The notes: generated by a model from the letters alone, not told the origin. 6,674 nt of DNA from Candidatus Martarchaeota archaeon (GCA_023379075.1 JAMCSO010000035.1:1-6674); one strand, 5' to 3'; positions 1 through 5,638 are shown, counted from the stretch's first letter. Program-made: numbers and translations.

Positions 1-174
1 AACAACCGCTATTCCAAACAGGACAGGGAACCAGAATGATCCATAAGATCCAGATATAGAAGCACTGTTTATGCCTCCGCCAAATACTATGGCTAGATAT
101 AACAGGCTTCCTATAAACACGAGTCCGGCTGCGCCCCAATTCTGCTTATATTTTGCAGAAATCTTTGTTGCCAT
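1..174 (-). CDS. Membrane protein, N-terminal fragment (cut by window edge)
   Basis: An open frame starts at an ATG (174-172) and runs off the left edge after 58 codons. The first 14 residues are polar and basic (MATKISAKYKQNWG). A hydrophobic stretch follows at about residues 15-34, then a Gly/Ser/Asn-rich loop, and a second hydrophobic segment begins near residue 47 (FWFPVLFGIAVV) and is cut. This is the pattern of a small multi-pass membrane protein without a cleavable signal peptide. An A/T-rich TATA-like element (about 201-213) lies some 30 nt upstream, so the transcript would be nearly leaderless. The family is not recognised. The gene lies 80 nt downstream of the rhodanese gene on the same strand but probably has its own promoter. 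Confidence 0.6.
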   Translation of the reverse strand, partial: MATKISAKYKQNWGAAGLVFIGSLLYLAIVFGGGINSASISGSYGSFWFPVLFGIAVV

Positions 175-199
175 ATTACCACATATAACTTAAAACACG

Positions 200-214
200 A
201 GATTTTTTAAATCT
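200..214 (-). promoter_or_regulatory. Putative TATA box within a short palindrome, upstream of the membrane protein
   Basis: AGATTT-TTT-AAATCT (plus strand) is a 6-bp inverted repeat with a 3-nt centre. Read on the minus strand it contains TTTAAAA, about 30 nt before the ATG at 174, the expected spacing for an archaeal TATA box driving a near-leaderless message. The palindrome could be a regulator site or just the symmetry of an A/T-rich TATA box. Assigned by position and composition only. Confidence 0.4.
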
Positions 215-254
215 TGATCTAAGTACATAGCAGTTACGACAGATGACGATCAAG

Positions 255-587
255 TTAGAAGATCTCTCCTACTATTGAAGTTATCCCGCCCTTGAGATTA
301 TACAAATTGATATTCTCCCTCTTCAAATGATTCCCAACAAACTTGGAAGTGACCCCGTGATAGCACATTAGGATCTTGCTGTCAAAGCTTCTTGCCTTTT
401 CCATATCCGCATGCATCATCTCATCAGGATCTATCGCGACTATGCTGCCTTTGGGCAGGTCTAAAAGATTAGAGATGTATTCTATTGGCTCTCTTCCAAG
501 CCAGATTATCTTAGATTTCTTGCTGCAGATAAGACCCAGGGCTTCGTCGAAAGAGACATCAACCAGATTGCCATTGTTTGTCGTCAT
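255..587 (-). CDS. Small rhodanese-like domain protein
   Basis: A single-domain protein of about 110 residues. The C-terminal half carries the rhodanese active-site loop CYHGVTS, which fits the family pattern C-x-x-G-x-x-S with the catalytic Cys at residue 75 counting from the ATG at 587. The usual closing helix and the YNLKGGI motif follow. Such domains carry persulfide sulfur on the Cys and pass it to acceptors; the substrate here cannot be told. The N-terminal half (VDVSFDEALGLI) matches the usual first strand and helix, but the D-x-R-x-x-x-E segment normal in the family is poorly conserved. A GTG at 596 would add three residues. I prefer the ATG at 587, with GTGG about 6 nt upstream as a weak ribosome site. 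The gene follows the stop of the NHL remnant by 9 nt, so the two were probably once co-transcribed. Confidence 0.75.
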   Translation of the reverse strand: MTTNNGNLVDVSFDEALGLICSKKSKIIWLGREPIEYISNLLDLPKGSIVAIDPDEMMHADMEKARSFDSKILMCYHGVTSKFVGNHLKRENINLYNLKGGITSIVGEIF

Positions 588-596
588 TCCAACCAC

Positions 597-929
597 TTAT
601 TCTTCAACAATTATTTTAAGCGTACCAGGTATCATATTTTGAGTGCCAACGCTCTGATAAGATGATTGTTAGTATCTGCTATGTAAAGCTTTCTATCATC
701 CGGTTTTACATCGTTGGGCTCGAATAAGCCAGGGGAATCGCAGGGTGGGTCACCGAACCTGCAGAAAGATTCGGAGGAAGGCGATCCATAAGAGTGCGGA
801 TCGCTCTCTTCTTGAGGTCGATCTCTTTATTGAGCGGATTATAAGCATCAACAGGATAGATCCTCCTTCCAGACTAAAATAAGACCATGAGGCGCTAATA
901 GCAAGGCATTTTCTGATGCAAACAAGGAT
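597..929 (-). pseudogene. NHL-repeat (beta-propeller) protein remnant with several frameshifts
   Basis: No frame is open throughout, but joining frames recovers a convincing NHL-repeat C-terminus. From the upstream end: (A) about 919-860 reads APHGLILVWKED. (B) About 870-787, in another frame, reads RRIYPVDAYN then KEIDLKKRAIRTLM. (C) About 790-638, back in the first frame, reads GLFEPNDVKPDDRKLYIADT then NNHLIRALALK. (D) 629-597, in the third frame, reads GTLKIIVEE then stop. The pieces LYIADTNNHLIR and IYPVDAYN correspond to the NHL pattern (L/I)Y-V-A-D-T-x-N-H-x-I-x. Frame A/C has stops at 848-850 and near 829-831, and frame C ends at 632-634. The 5' part is missing: the recognisable part begins just after the HD gene stop. 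Thioredoxin-NHL (NHLRC2-like) proteins are a plausible source family, but no thioredoxin domain remains. Assembly indels are the alternative to true decay. Confidence 0.7.
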
Positions 930-1907
930 CTATTGCATCTCTATGTCTACCTTTATTCCATCTTCAAGGCGCTTCCTTTCAGCATCTATTATGGATTTGT
1001 ACTCGGAATCATTCTCGCTCAGCTTGAGGACCTTTCCATTCTCCAGATACTTTGGATCCACATACCTAAACTTCTTCCGGATTGTATATTGAGGGGAGAT
1101 CTCGTTATGCTTGAATTTGGGTTCTGAATATAAGAAAGAGAGATATCTGCTTATCTCTTCGTCAGACGATCCCTCAAGCTTCCTCATGACATACTCATCA
1201 TCAGTATATAGGTCTTCTTCTTTCAGAACCTTTTTCTCGATGGCGAGCTTGAGAAGCTTTGCAAAGAAGAAGTATTTGATTGCGATAACATCGCTTGCCC
1301 ATAGTTCCTGCTGGAATTCCATGTACATCCTGCCAAAGGAGGATGCCGCTTCTTTCGAATTGAAGATTATTTCTGAGTCCTTAACAATAAGTGAGTCTGC
1401 AAGCTTTTGAGCTTCAGGATAAGAGAGCATGCTTGCGCTTTCGAGGGTGTAATCCAAGCGGTCTGCACATAGGTCTGGTAGCTCTTTGTCTAATAAGTGG
1501 AAGTTCCTGAAGTCAGATATCCTGGCAGGATCGATGTTGTATTCAGAAAGGATGCCACTTAGCCACGGTCCTGCAATATAGCTGGAGTGCGCATCGTCCT
1601 GATAGTTCTCTTTTGATGGATCTCCGAGAAAACCATCAACAACATGGGAGAATGTAGTGTGTGAAACGTCGTGGAGCAGTCCTGCCGTCTGTTCCTCAAG
1701 AGATGCTCCCAACTTCCTCAGAAGTAGCATGACTCCCACGCTATGGTCATACCTACTAAAGAAAGGATGCGACTCTGGAAGCATCCTTCTCGTGAGGCCC
1801 TGCTGGGATATGAACTTAAGCCTCTGCATTGCACCAGAGAGGATCAGATCGATAAGCTGCTTCTCCTGTATCTCAAAAGTACCATATATTGGATTCTTTA
1901 TTATCAT
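930..1907 (-). CDS. HD-domain phosphohydrolase (dNTPase/SAMHD1-like, COG1078 type)
   Basis: A 325-residue soluble protein of the HD metal-dependent phosphohydrolase superfamily. The metal ligands are visible in order: H55 (RYDHSVGV), the H79-D80 doublet (GLLHDVSHTTFSH), extra histidines H83 and H88, and D149 in the DRLDYTL motif. The N-terminus (NPIYGTFEI, then SGAMQRLKFISQQGL) matches the usual opening of this family, where a di- or mononuclear metal site hydrolyses phosphate esters. Close relatives include dNTP triphosphohydrolases; the substrate here is inferred only by similarity. The C-terminal third is charged and helical, and the protein is somewhat shorter than the roughly 400 residues common in the family. 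The ATG at 1907 is kept because it just precedes the conserved N-terminus; AGGT lies about 9 nt upstream. Its start lies inside a 49-codon ORF read from a TATA box near 2060. The NHL remnant and rhodanese gene follow. Confidence 0.88.
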   Translation of the reverse strand: MIIKNPIYGTFEIQEKQLIDLILSGAMQRLKFISQQGLTRRMLPESHPFFSRYDHSVGVMLLLRKLGASLEEQTAGLLHDVSHTTFSHVVDGFLGDPSKENYQDDAHSSYIAGPWLSGILSEYNIDPARISDFRNFHLLDKELPDLCADRLDYTLESASMLSYPEAQKLADSLIVKDSEIIFNSKEAASSFGRMYMEFQQELWASDVIAIKYFFFAKLLKLAIEKKVLKEEDLYTDDEYVMRKLEGSSDEEISRYLSFLYSEPKFKHNEISPQYTIRKKFRYVDPKYLENGKVLKLSENDSEYKSIIDAERKRLEDGIKVDIEMQ

Positions 1908-2022
1908 AGGATCTACCTAAGTTGGCAAGTGTTGCTTGGGCTGCTTCCAAGTTTCCCAGTAATGGATTGATTGCTTCTGTTGAGCCAATGCCCCTCTTTG
2001 TCACAATGATTATGACTTTCAT
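1873..2022 (-). CDS. Possible 49-residue small protein or leader ORF
   Basis: An ATG at 2022 opens a 49-codon frame ending in TGA at 1875-1873, overlapping the first 35 nt of the HD gene in another frame. The product begins MKVIIIVTKRGIGSTEAINP and continues with LLGNLEAAQATLANLG, a plausible strand-loop-helix pattern, and ends less convincingly with YDNKESNIWYF inside the overlap. Support: a good TATA box (2056-2064) would start transcription near 2033, making this the first ORF in the message with a leader of about 11 nt, and the region would otherwise be a 120-nt untranslated leader. It could be a real small protein, a translated leader controlling the HD gene, or the remnant of a longer gene. 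The family is not recognised, and there is no clear ribosome-binding site beyond AAAAAG. Confidence 0.4.
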   Translation of the reverse strand: MKVIIIVTKRGIGSTEAINPLLGNLEAAQATLANLGRSYDNKESNIWYF

Positions 2023-2055
2023 CTTTTTATCATTGCTACATTATCCTTGCCAAGA

Positions 2056-2064
2056 CTTATATAG
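2056..2064 (-). promoter_or_regulatory. TATA box for the small ORF / HD / rhodanese cluster
   Basis: On the minus strand this reads CTATATAAG, preceded by an A/T-rich stretch, and sits about 35-40 nt before the ATG at 2022. The predicted transcription start (around 2033) gives a short leader. No comparable box is seen close to the HD start at 1907, so this is the best candidate promoter for the whole leftward cluster. Confidence 0.5.
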
Positions 2065-2222
2065 ATTAAGTATTGCTTCTGATTGGCTTTCCTGATGGAT
2101 GGATGATTCAAAGATTTTCTTGTCTTCTTAGATGTGTGACAATTGAGTGGTGTGGGGATTTTGGTCTTGATGAGATAACTGAGTATAGATGTCAATTCCT
2201 TAGTCAAGGAGAAAGCCGAAGC
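2065..2222. other. Intergenic region between divergent transcription units, no gene seen
   Basis: This stretch separates the leftward promoter near 2060 from the rightward L10e promoter near 2228. The one long frame across it (minus strand, stop at 2019-2021) has unlikely composition, is rich in Lys, Ser, Thr and Asn, and lies mostly upstream of the predicted transcription start, so I do not call it a gene. TGATGA-like and CTGA-like strings occur near 2168-2182, but the spacing does not make a C/D-box RNA. No tRNA-like folding was seen. Confidence 0.5.
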
Positions 2223-2232
2223 AAATATAAAG
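2217..2232 (+). promoter_or_regulatory. BRE/TATA promoter of ribosomal protein L10e
   Basis: CCGAAGCAAATATAAA resembles an archaeal promoter: a purine-rich CCGAAG (TFB-recognition-like) immediately followed by AAATATAA. It lies about 55-60 nt upstream of the GTG start, predicting transcription from about 2250-2255 and a leader of roughly 30 nt. A second A/T-rich element (2243-2251) is closer and could serve instead. Confidence 0.45.
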
Positions 2233-2240
2233 GTGTAAGG

Positions 2241-2261
2241 TAATAATATATCTTATTATTA
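2241..2261 (+). repeat. A/T inverted repeat in the L10e leader, flanked by a 9-nt direct repeat
   Basis: TAATAATA (2241-2248) and TATTATTA (2254-2261) are perfect 8-bp arms with a 5-nt loop. On either side lies the same 9-mer AGGTGTAAG (2231-2239 and 2273-2281). The right-hand copy contains the ribosome-binding site (AGGTG, 6 nt before the GTG). The structure lies around the predicted transcription start, so it could act at DNA or RNA level. A function is inference only. Confidence 0.4.
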
Positions 2262-2283
2262 GGATTAGAAGTAGGTGTAAGAA

Positions 2284-2829
2284 GTGAAGACAAGGCCAGC
2301 AAGAACTTGCAGGAATATAACTAGTCAGGCATGGAGCCGATACTCCCTAAGAAAGCCGAAGAAGAATTATGTTAGAGCACTACCCCACACGAGCTTGCTT
2401 GTATTCAAGATGGGAGTCGACAAACCAGATTACGATATACAGATGCATCTGAGCGCAAAGGATGACATCCAGCTAAGGTCAAATTCGCTTGAAGCTGCAA
2501 GGCAGGTTGCAAATAAATATCTGGAAAGAGAGTTGCCAAACGGTTACTACTTTAGGGTTCTTACTTATCCACACAACGTGATAAGGGAAAAGAAGAGAGC
2601 TACAGGAGCAGGAGCAGACAGAATCTCGCAGGGTATGGCCATGTCTTTTGGAAGGGCCATATCAATGGCTGCGCGTGTATACAAGGGCCAGAATGTCTTT
2701 GAAATAAAGATAGACAACCAGCATAAGAATATCGCAAAAGAAGCATTCAAGAGAGCAGCTTCAAAGCTTTCAGGAACCTTTACTGTAAATGTGAAAGAAC
2801 TTAAGGCTGAGAACAAGGCTGTTGCCTGA
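2284..2829 (+). CDS. rpl10e: Large ribosomal subunit protein L10e (uL16)
   Basis: This 181-residue protein is the archaeal/eukaryotic L10e form of the uL16 family, which binds 23S rRNA close to the peptidyl-transferase centre and the tRNA acceptor arm. Visible hallmarks are the N-terminal RPAR (residues 4-7), SNSLEAARQVANKYLE (66-81), YPHNVIREKK (95-104), ATGAGADRISQGM (106-118), and AARVYKGQ (129-136). Length fits the family. The start is a GTG; it is preferred because RPAR lies at residues 4-7, as usual for the family, and AGGTG sits 6 nt upstream. The Met/Lys/Ala-rich tail is unremarkable. The gene stands alone, divergent from the HD cluster and convergent with the GNAT gene, whose stop is 18 nt beyond its own. 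It is a single-copy core gene and a good phylogenetic marker for placing this contig. Confidence 0.95.
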   Translation: MKTRPARTCRNITSQAWSRYSLRKPKKNYVRALPHTSLLVFKMGVDKPDYDIQMHLSAKDDIQLRSNSLEAARQVANKYLERELPNGYYFRVLTYPHNVIREKKRATGAGADRISQGMAMSFGRAISMAARVYKGQNVFEIKIDNQHKNIAKEAFKRAASKLSGTFTVNVKELKAENKAVA

Positions 2830-2847
2830 CTTCGGTATTCGTACTTT

Positions 2848-3543
2848 TCATGTTCTTCTCATGTCTATAAGATAGTACCTGCGATCAGCTTGGATGTCAG
2901 ATGAGTTCTGATATAATATTTGCACATTTTCTCTACCAAACACCTTCCCAAAGACTTGTACTTGTGCTTCGTTTATGGTTCTCGCCACCGCATGAGTATA
3001 ACCAGACGCTTTTGCTATGTTAGATCGTACAATCACTAATGAAGTACCAATACCCCTATTCCTAAAATCCTTATCAACAAAGGTCTCATCAAAATAAAAG
3101 ACGCTTTCAGAAGGCACTTCCGTACATCTCAATGTAGATCTTACTCCTTCGAGCTTCTCTTTAGATGGTATATCATTAGAAGCCATACCCCAAGAAACCC
3201 CAATAATTATATTGTCGATAGTAGCTATAGAGGCTATGAAACTACTGGTGCTTGAAGATGTGCTAATACTCTCACAGACAGATTCCAAGGTATAAAATAC
3301 ACGCACATCGCTTTCTTTTATAGCGCCATTAGAAAGAAGATTGCTCAGCGCTTTTAGTTCCTCTGGGCTTCCAAATCTTCTCTCATTTCCATTTATACTT
3401 ACAATATATTTCTCAAACCATGGAGGACCTTCAAATACTGATATGTATAGTCTGGCTACTTCTTGTTGCCTTGAAGTTAACTCGGGTTTTGGGAGGGGGC
3501 AAACAGTGACATAAGACATTCCTTGAGATTGTCGGGTTTGCAT
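2848..3543 (-). CDS. GNAT-family N-acetyltransferase
   Basis: A 231-residue protein whose C-terminal half is a GNAT fold. The strand FYFDETFVDKDFRNRGIGTS carries the acetyl-CoA pyrophosphate-binding motif R-x-x-G-x-G/A at R161-N-R-G164-I-G166. A helix, a strand (THAVARTINE), and a helix with VFGKVFGREN (198-206) follow as expected. Near the N-terminus, FEGPPWFE (37-44) matches a 'PPW' motif found in one group of GNAT proteins. The acceptor substrate cannot be read from sequence. A Ser/Thr-rich stretch (residues 92-101) probably forms a loop. The ATG at 3543 is chosen because AAGGATGGT precedes it; an ATG at 3519 is possible. The gene follows a winged-helix gene by 44 nt on the same strand, so the regulator may control it. 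It is convergent with L10e. Confidence 0.85.
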   Translation of the reverse strand: MQTRQSQGMSYVTVCPLPKPELTSRQQEVARLYISVFEGPPWFEKYIVSINGNERRFGSPEELKALSNLLSNGAIKESDVRVFYTLESVCESISTSSSTSSFIASIATIDNIIIGVSWGMASNDIPSKEKLEGVRSTLRCTEVPSESVFYFDETFVDKDFRNRGIGTSLVIVRSNIAKASGYTHAVARTINEAQVQVFGKVFGRENVQILYQNSSDIQADRRYYLIDMRRT

Positions 3544-3587
3544 CTTACCATCCTTTTATTATTACCTTTGATCTATTTTCCATAGCA

Positions 3588-3935
3588 TTACCATGAATAA
3601 ATATAGGGCTCAATGAGTGCCAATAAGAAAATTCCAGAAGGAGTCAAGGACACATACTCAAACCTGTTAGAAGTTATCAAACCCAGATATTTGAGACTCT
3701 TTGCACTACTCTTCAAAGTGGATAGTGGTATACCACACTCTTCCGAAACTGAAGTAAGTAGAGAAGTAAGTGACATTGATCTCTTACTTATCCTGAAAAT
3801 AAGCAATTTCTGGTTCTTAGTTAGAGAATCGGAAAGAAATTTTGCCAGGAATGCACGTTCTTTGGAATTTAAGCGGAAGGTACCATTGACCTTGCCTTTT
3901 TGTGTTGGACAGGCATCGCCACCATAAAACCACAA
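3588..3935 (-). CDS. Winged-helix DNA-binding protein (putative transcription regulator)
   Basis: About 115 residues if it starts at the TTG at 3935. Residues about 42-88 (KLLIFRISKRSMSLTSLLTS through GIPLSTLKSSAKSLKYLGLI) look like a winged helix-turn-helix: a first helix, a turn, a recognition helix with STLKSSAKSL, and the characteristic L-x-x-L-G-L-I. The wing (TSNRFEYVSLTPSG) and a final helix follow. There is no ATG in this frame before the domain; the ATGs at 3925 and 3916 are out of frame. The TATA-like box at 3956-3964 predicts transcription from about 3934, so a leaderless TTG start is plausible, but the first 20 residues (YGGDACPTQKG) are uncertain. It is likely transcribed with the GNAT gene downstream and may repress itself through a palindrome at its promoter. 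The exact family is not recognised. Confidence 0.65.
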   Translation of the reverse strand: MWFYGGDACPTQKGKVNGTFRLNSKERAFLAKFLSDSLTKNQKLLIFRISKRSMSLTSLLTSVSEECGIPLSTLKSSAKSLKYLGLITSNRFEYVSLTPSGIFLLALIEPYIYSW

Positions 3936-3943
3936 TATTCTTT

Positions 3944-3964
3944 AATATCTTCAGATATTTAAAC
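3944..3964 (-). promoter_or_regulatory. TATA box and overlapping inverted repeat of the winged-helix gene
   Basis: Minus strand: GTTTAAATAT (3964-3955) is a TATA-like box about 25 nt before the TTG. Overlapping its downstream edge lies AATATC-TTCA-GATATT (3944-3959 on the plus strand), perfect 6-bp arms with a 4-nt centre, between TATA and the predicted start point. That is where an archaeal repressor commonly blocks polymerase recruitment, so it is a candidate operator for the adjacent winged-helix protein. Confidence 0.45.
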
Positions 3965-4004
3965 ATGGGAGGACGAAAATATTCGCCTTGTAGATATAAT
4001 CTGA

Positions 4005-5096
4005 TCAGTGTTTGGTTCTATTCATAAGAAGATTAAGCTTCCCTTCGCTGATTCGCTGCCTGAGGATGTCTGTGAAATAAGGGCTGATGTTGAACCGAAT
4101 CTTCTTTAAGTCTTCAATGTTCCTGCAATTGAGCCTTGCCATCTCTGCTTTTAATTCTTCAATTATATTTGTGAGGTAATCGTGTACCCCTGTGGCTCCG
4201 GCTTTGCTCTGCGCTTGTACCAGTGGCATGCCTATCCCACATGCATCGGCGCCAAGAGCTACAGCCTTTGCAACATCTTTGCCAGACCTTATTCCGCCAG
4301 TTGCTGTTACGAAACCATCGAATGAAGATTTTATTTCTATTAAGGACTGGGCTGTGGGTATGCCCCACTCCTTGAATATCTCTGCATTGCTCTTGCCTTT
4401 TGAACGATAAAGTTCTATCGCAATCCAATTTGTGCCACCTGAACCGCCAGCGTCTATCCCATATATGCCAGCATTTCTAAGCCTAAGAGCCACATCTCTT
4501 GATATGCCATTGCCAACTTCCTTGACAATTACAGGCTTTCCTAATTTGGATGATATCTCGCTTATTGCAGAAGTTACCCCCCTGAAGTCTATGTTTCCTT
4601 CGGGCTGGGCTGCTTCCTGACCCGGATTGGTGTGGATGCAGAGGGCATCAGCTTCTATCCCTGAAACCATTCCATCTATCTTGTCAATAGAGTACTTTGT
4701 AGTCTGGGCTGCGCCGAGATTTCCCATTAATATCAGGTCGTGCTCTTTCTTTACATCGTAAGTATATGCCAGACTTGGATCTTCTATCATGGCCCTCTGG
4801 CTTCCAACTCCCATCGCAAGCCCCGCTTCTGAGATTCCTTCAGCTATGTCAAAATTTATCTTTGCTACTTGCTCATGCCCACCAGTCATTCCAGAAGCGA
4901 AAATTGGCGCATTAATCATCTTTCCAAGAAACTTTGTGCCAGTCCTTACAGAAGAAATGTTTATCTTCTCTGGTGAGCCGTTTGGCAAGAGATCTACCTG
5001 CTCGAAAAGAGTTGTAAGTGTCTTGAATTGGACATCTCTGCTCAGTGAGAGTTGAACATGCTCAAGTTTTCTGGATTTTGTCTGATCTCCGCTCAT
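4005..5096 (-). CDS. fni: Type 2 isopentenyl-diphosphate delta-isomerase (FMN-dependent)
   Basis: This 363-residue TIM-barrel flavoenzyme interconverts isopentenyl and dimethylallyl diphosphate, feeding the isoprenoid chains of archaeal lipids; it uses reduced FMN and Mg2+. Signature segments in order: SRKLEHVQ (8-15; substrate-binding R-K-x-x-H), SGMTGGH (68-74), GVGSQRAMIEDP (96-107), MGNLGAAQ (124-131), HTNPGQEAAQPEGN (155-168; catalytic Gln and Mg-binding Glu of Q-P-E-G), IVKEVGNGIS (190-199), GIDAGGSGGTNWIAIE (213-228; FMN phosphate binding), and ATGGIRSGKD (265-274). HTNPGQ differs from the more usual HLNPLQ, but the key Gln/Glu are kept. A longer frame extends upstream to 5246, but that part is the shadow of the preceding gene. 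The ATG at 5096 is chosen because R-K-x-x-H then falls near residue 10 and it overlaps the previous stop (TGATG), implying translational coupling. Confidence 0.95.
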   Translation of the reverse strand: MSGDQTKSRKLEHVQLSLSRDVQFKTLTTLFEQVDLLPNGSPEKINISSVRTGTKFLGKMINAPIFASGMTGGHEQVAKINFDIAEGISEAGLAMGVGSQRAMIEDPSLAYTYDVKKEHDLILMGNLGAAQTTKYSIDKIDGMVSGIEADALCIHTNPGQEAAQPEGNIDFRGVTSAISEISSKLGKPVIVKEVGNGISRDVALRLRNAGIYGIDAGGSGGTNWIAIELYRSKGKSNAEIFKEWGIPTAQSLIEIKSSFDGFVTATGGIRSGKDVAKAVALGADACGIGMPLVQAQSKAGATGVHDYLTNIIEELKAEMARLNCRNIEDLKKIRFNISPYFTDILRQRISEGKLNLLMNRTKH

Positions 5097-5518
5097 CAAA
5101 CCACATAGATCTCTGCATTTCTCAGTGCTTCGATATCCTTTGAATTCGTAAGGAACATGGCTATCCTCAGCTCCTCTCTTATCGAGGGAATCTTTCCTTC
5201 TTCTGAGCTCTTGATTATGCAGGGTTCGGCGCCTATCCTGATGCATTTTGCCAAGTCAACCCCATCTTTGACAAGGATGGGGCTTGATGCCCTTCGTATA
5301 ATCTTTTTCTTTCCTTTATCAACGAAAAAGAACTCGTCTTTTTCCTTAAAGTAAAAGAAGCCATCTCTCTTGGGGTGGTTGCCTTCTACTTCTACTGCAA
5401 GAGGAAGTGAGATAAATTTTCCCTCTGCCGAATCGAATTCTTCCTCTGTCTTGATTGAAGCTAGATCTAGATCTGGAAGAGCACAATACACGAACCTGAG
5501 ATTCTTTATCTTGTCCAT
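5096..5518 (-). CDS. Unrecognised 140-residue protein coupled to IDI-2
   Basis: The product starts MDKIKNLRFVYCALPDLDLA and is soluble, with no signal peptide or membrane segment. The middle alternates short strands with charged turns (GFFYFKEKDEFFFVDKGKKK), then ASSPILVKDGVDLAKCIRIG, and the C-terminal 35 residues look helical (IPSIREELRIAMFL, then SKDIEALRNAEIYVV). Three cysteines occur (residues 12, 91 and 99) but not as a metal-binding pair. I do not recognise a family. The start is decided by a strong Shine-Dalgarno GGAGGTG (5525-5531) 6 nt before the ATG at 5518; a TTG at 5533 lies upstream of this site and is rejected. The TGA overlaps the IDI-2 ATG by one base, so the two are almost certainly co-translated, hinting at a link to isoprenoid synthesis, but this is context only. 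Confidence 0.8.
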   Translation of the reverse strand: MDKIKNLRFVYCALPDLDLASIKTEEEFDSAEGKFISLPLAVEVEGNHPKRDGFFYFKEKDEFFFVDKGKKKIIRRASSPILVKDGVDLAKCIRIGAEPCIIKSSEEGKIPSIREELRIAMFLTNSKDIEALRNAEIYVV

Positions 5519-5524
5519 AAGAAG

Positions 5525-5531
5525 CACCTCC
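5525..5531 (-). promoter_or_regulatory. Strong Shine-Dalgarno fixing the start of the 140-residue protein
   Basis: On the minus strand GGAGGTG lies 6 nt before the ATG at 5518, complementary to the archaeal 16S rRNA 3' end. It is the strongest ribosome-binding site in the window and rules out the upstream TTG. Confidence 0.8.
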
Positions 5532-5565
5532 AAGAATATCGATACTAATTTATATTTTATGTGAC

Positions 5566-5587
5566 ATATTTATAACTAACTTATATA
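5566..5587. promoter_or_regulatory. Divergent TATA boxes between the IDI-2 operon and Dph2
   Basis: Minus strand: TTATAAATAT (5575-5566) would start transcription near 5544, giving a leader of about 26 nt that includes the GGAGGTG site. Plus strand: TTATATA (5581-5587) would start near 5610, about 28 nt before the Dph2 ATG. The boxes are only about 5 bp apart, so the two promoters may compete or be co-regulated. A second minus-strand A/T box at 5547-5558 sits too close to the Shine-Dalgarno to be the better choice. Confidence 0.5.
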
Positions 5588-5638
5588 GGCATTTACGGAT
5601 TTTGCCTGTTTGGCAACTTCTTTTGATATGGTCAGACA

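Noticed and set aside
710..735. TCGAA within GGGCTCGAATAAGCC as a possible tRNA T-arm
   Set aside because: No acceptor stem, D-arm or anticodon arm can be built around it; it lies within the NHL remnant.
2090..2185. C/D-box guide RNA suggested by TGATGA-like and CTGA-like strings
   Set aside because: The boxes are not at the 10-12 nt guide spacing and no terminal stem pairs them.
2019..2207. 62-codon minus-strand ORF between the HD cluster and L10e, with an ATGA overlap to the small ORF
   Set aside because: Low-complexity Lys/Ser/Thr/Asn-rich product, no recognisable fold, and most of it lies upstream of the predicted transcription start at about 2033.
3613..3927. Long plus-strand frame opposite the winged-helix gene
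   Set aside because: Antisense shadow; the minus strand shows a winged-helix pattern and a promoter, while the plus-strand product has no recognisable features.
5097..5246. 50-codon N-terminal extension of the IPP isomerase frame
   Set aside because: It is the out-of-frame shadow of the well-supported upstream gene; family members begin just before the R-K-x-x-H motif, which fits the ATG at 5096.
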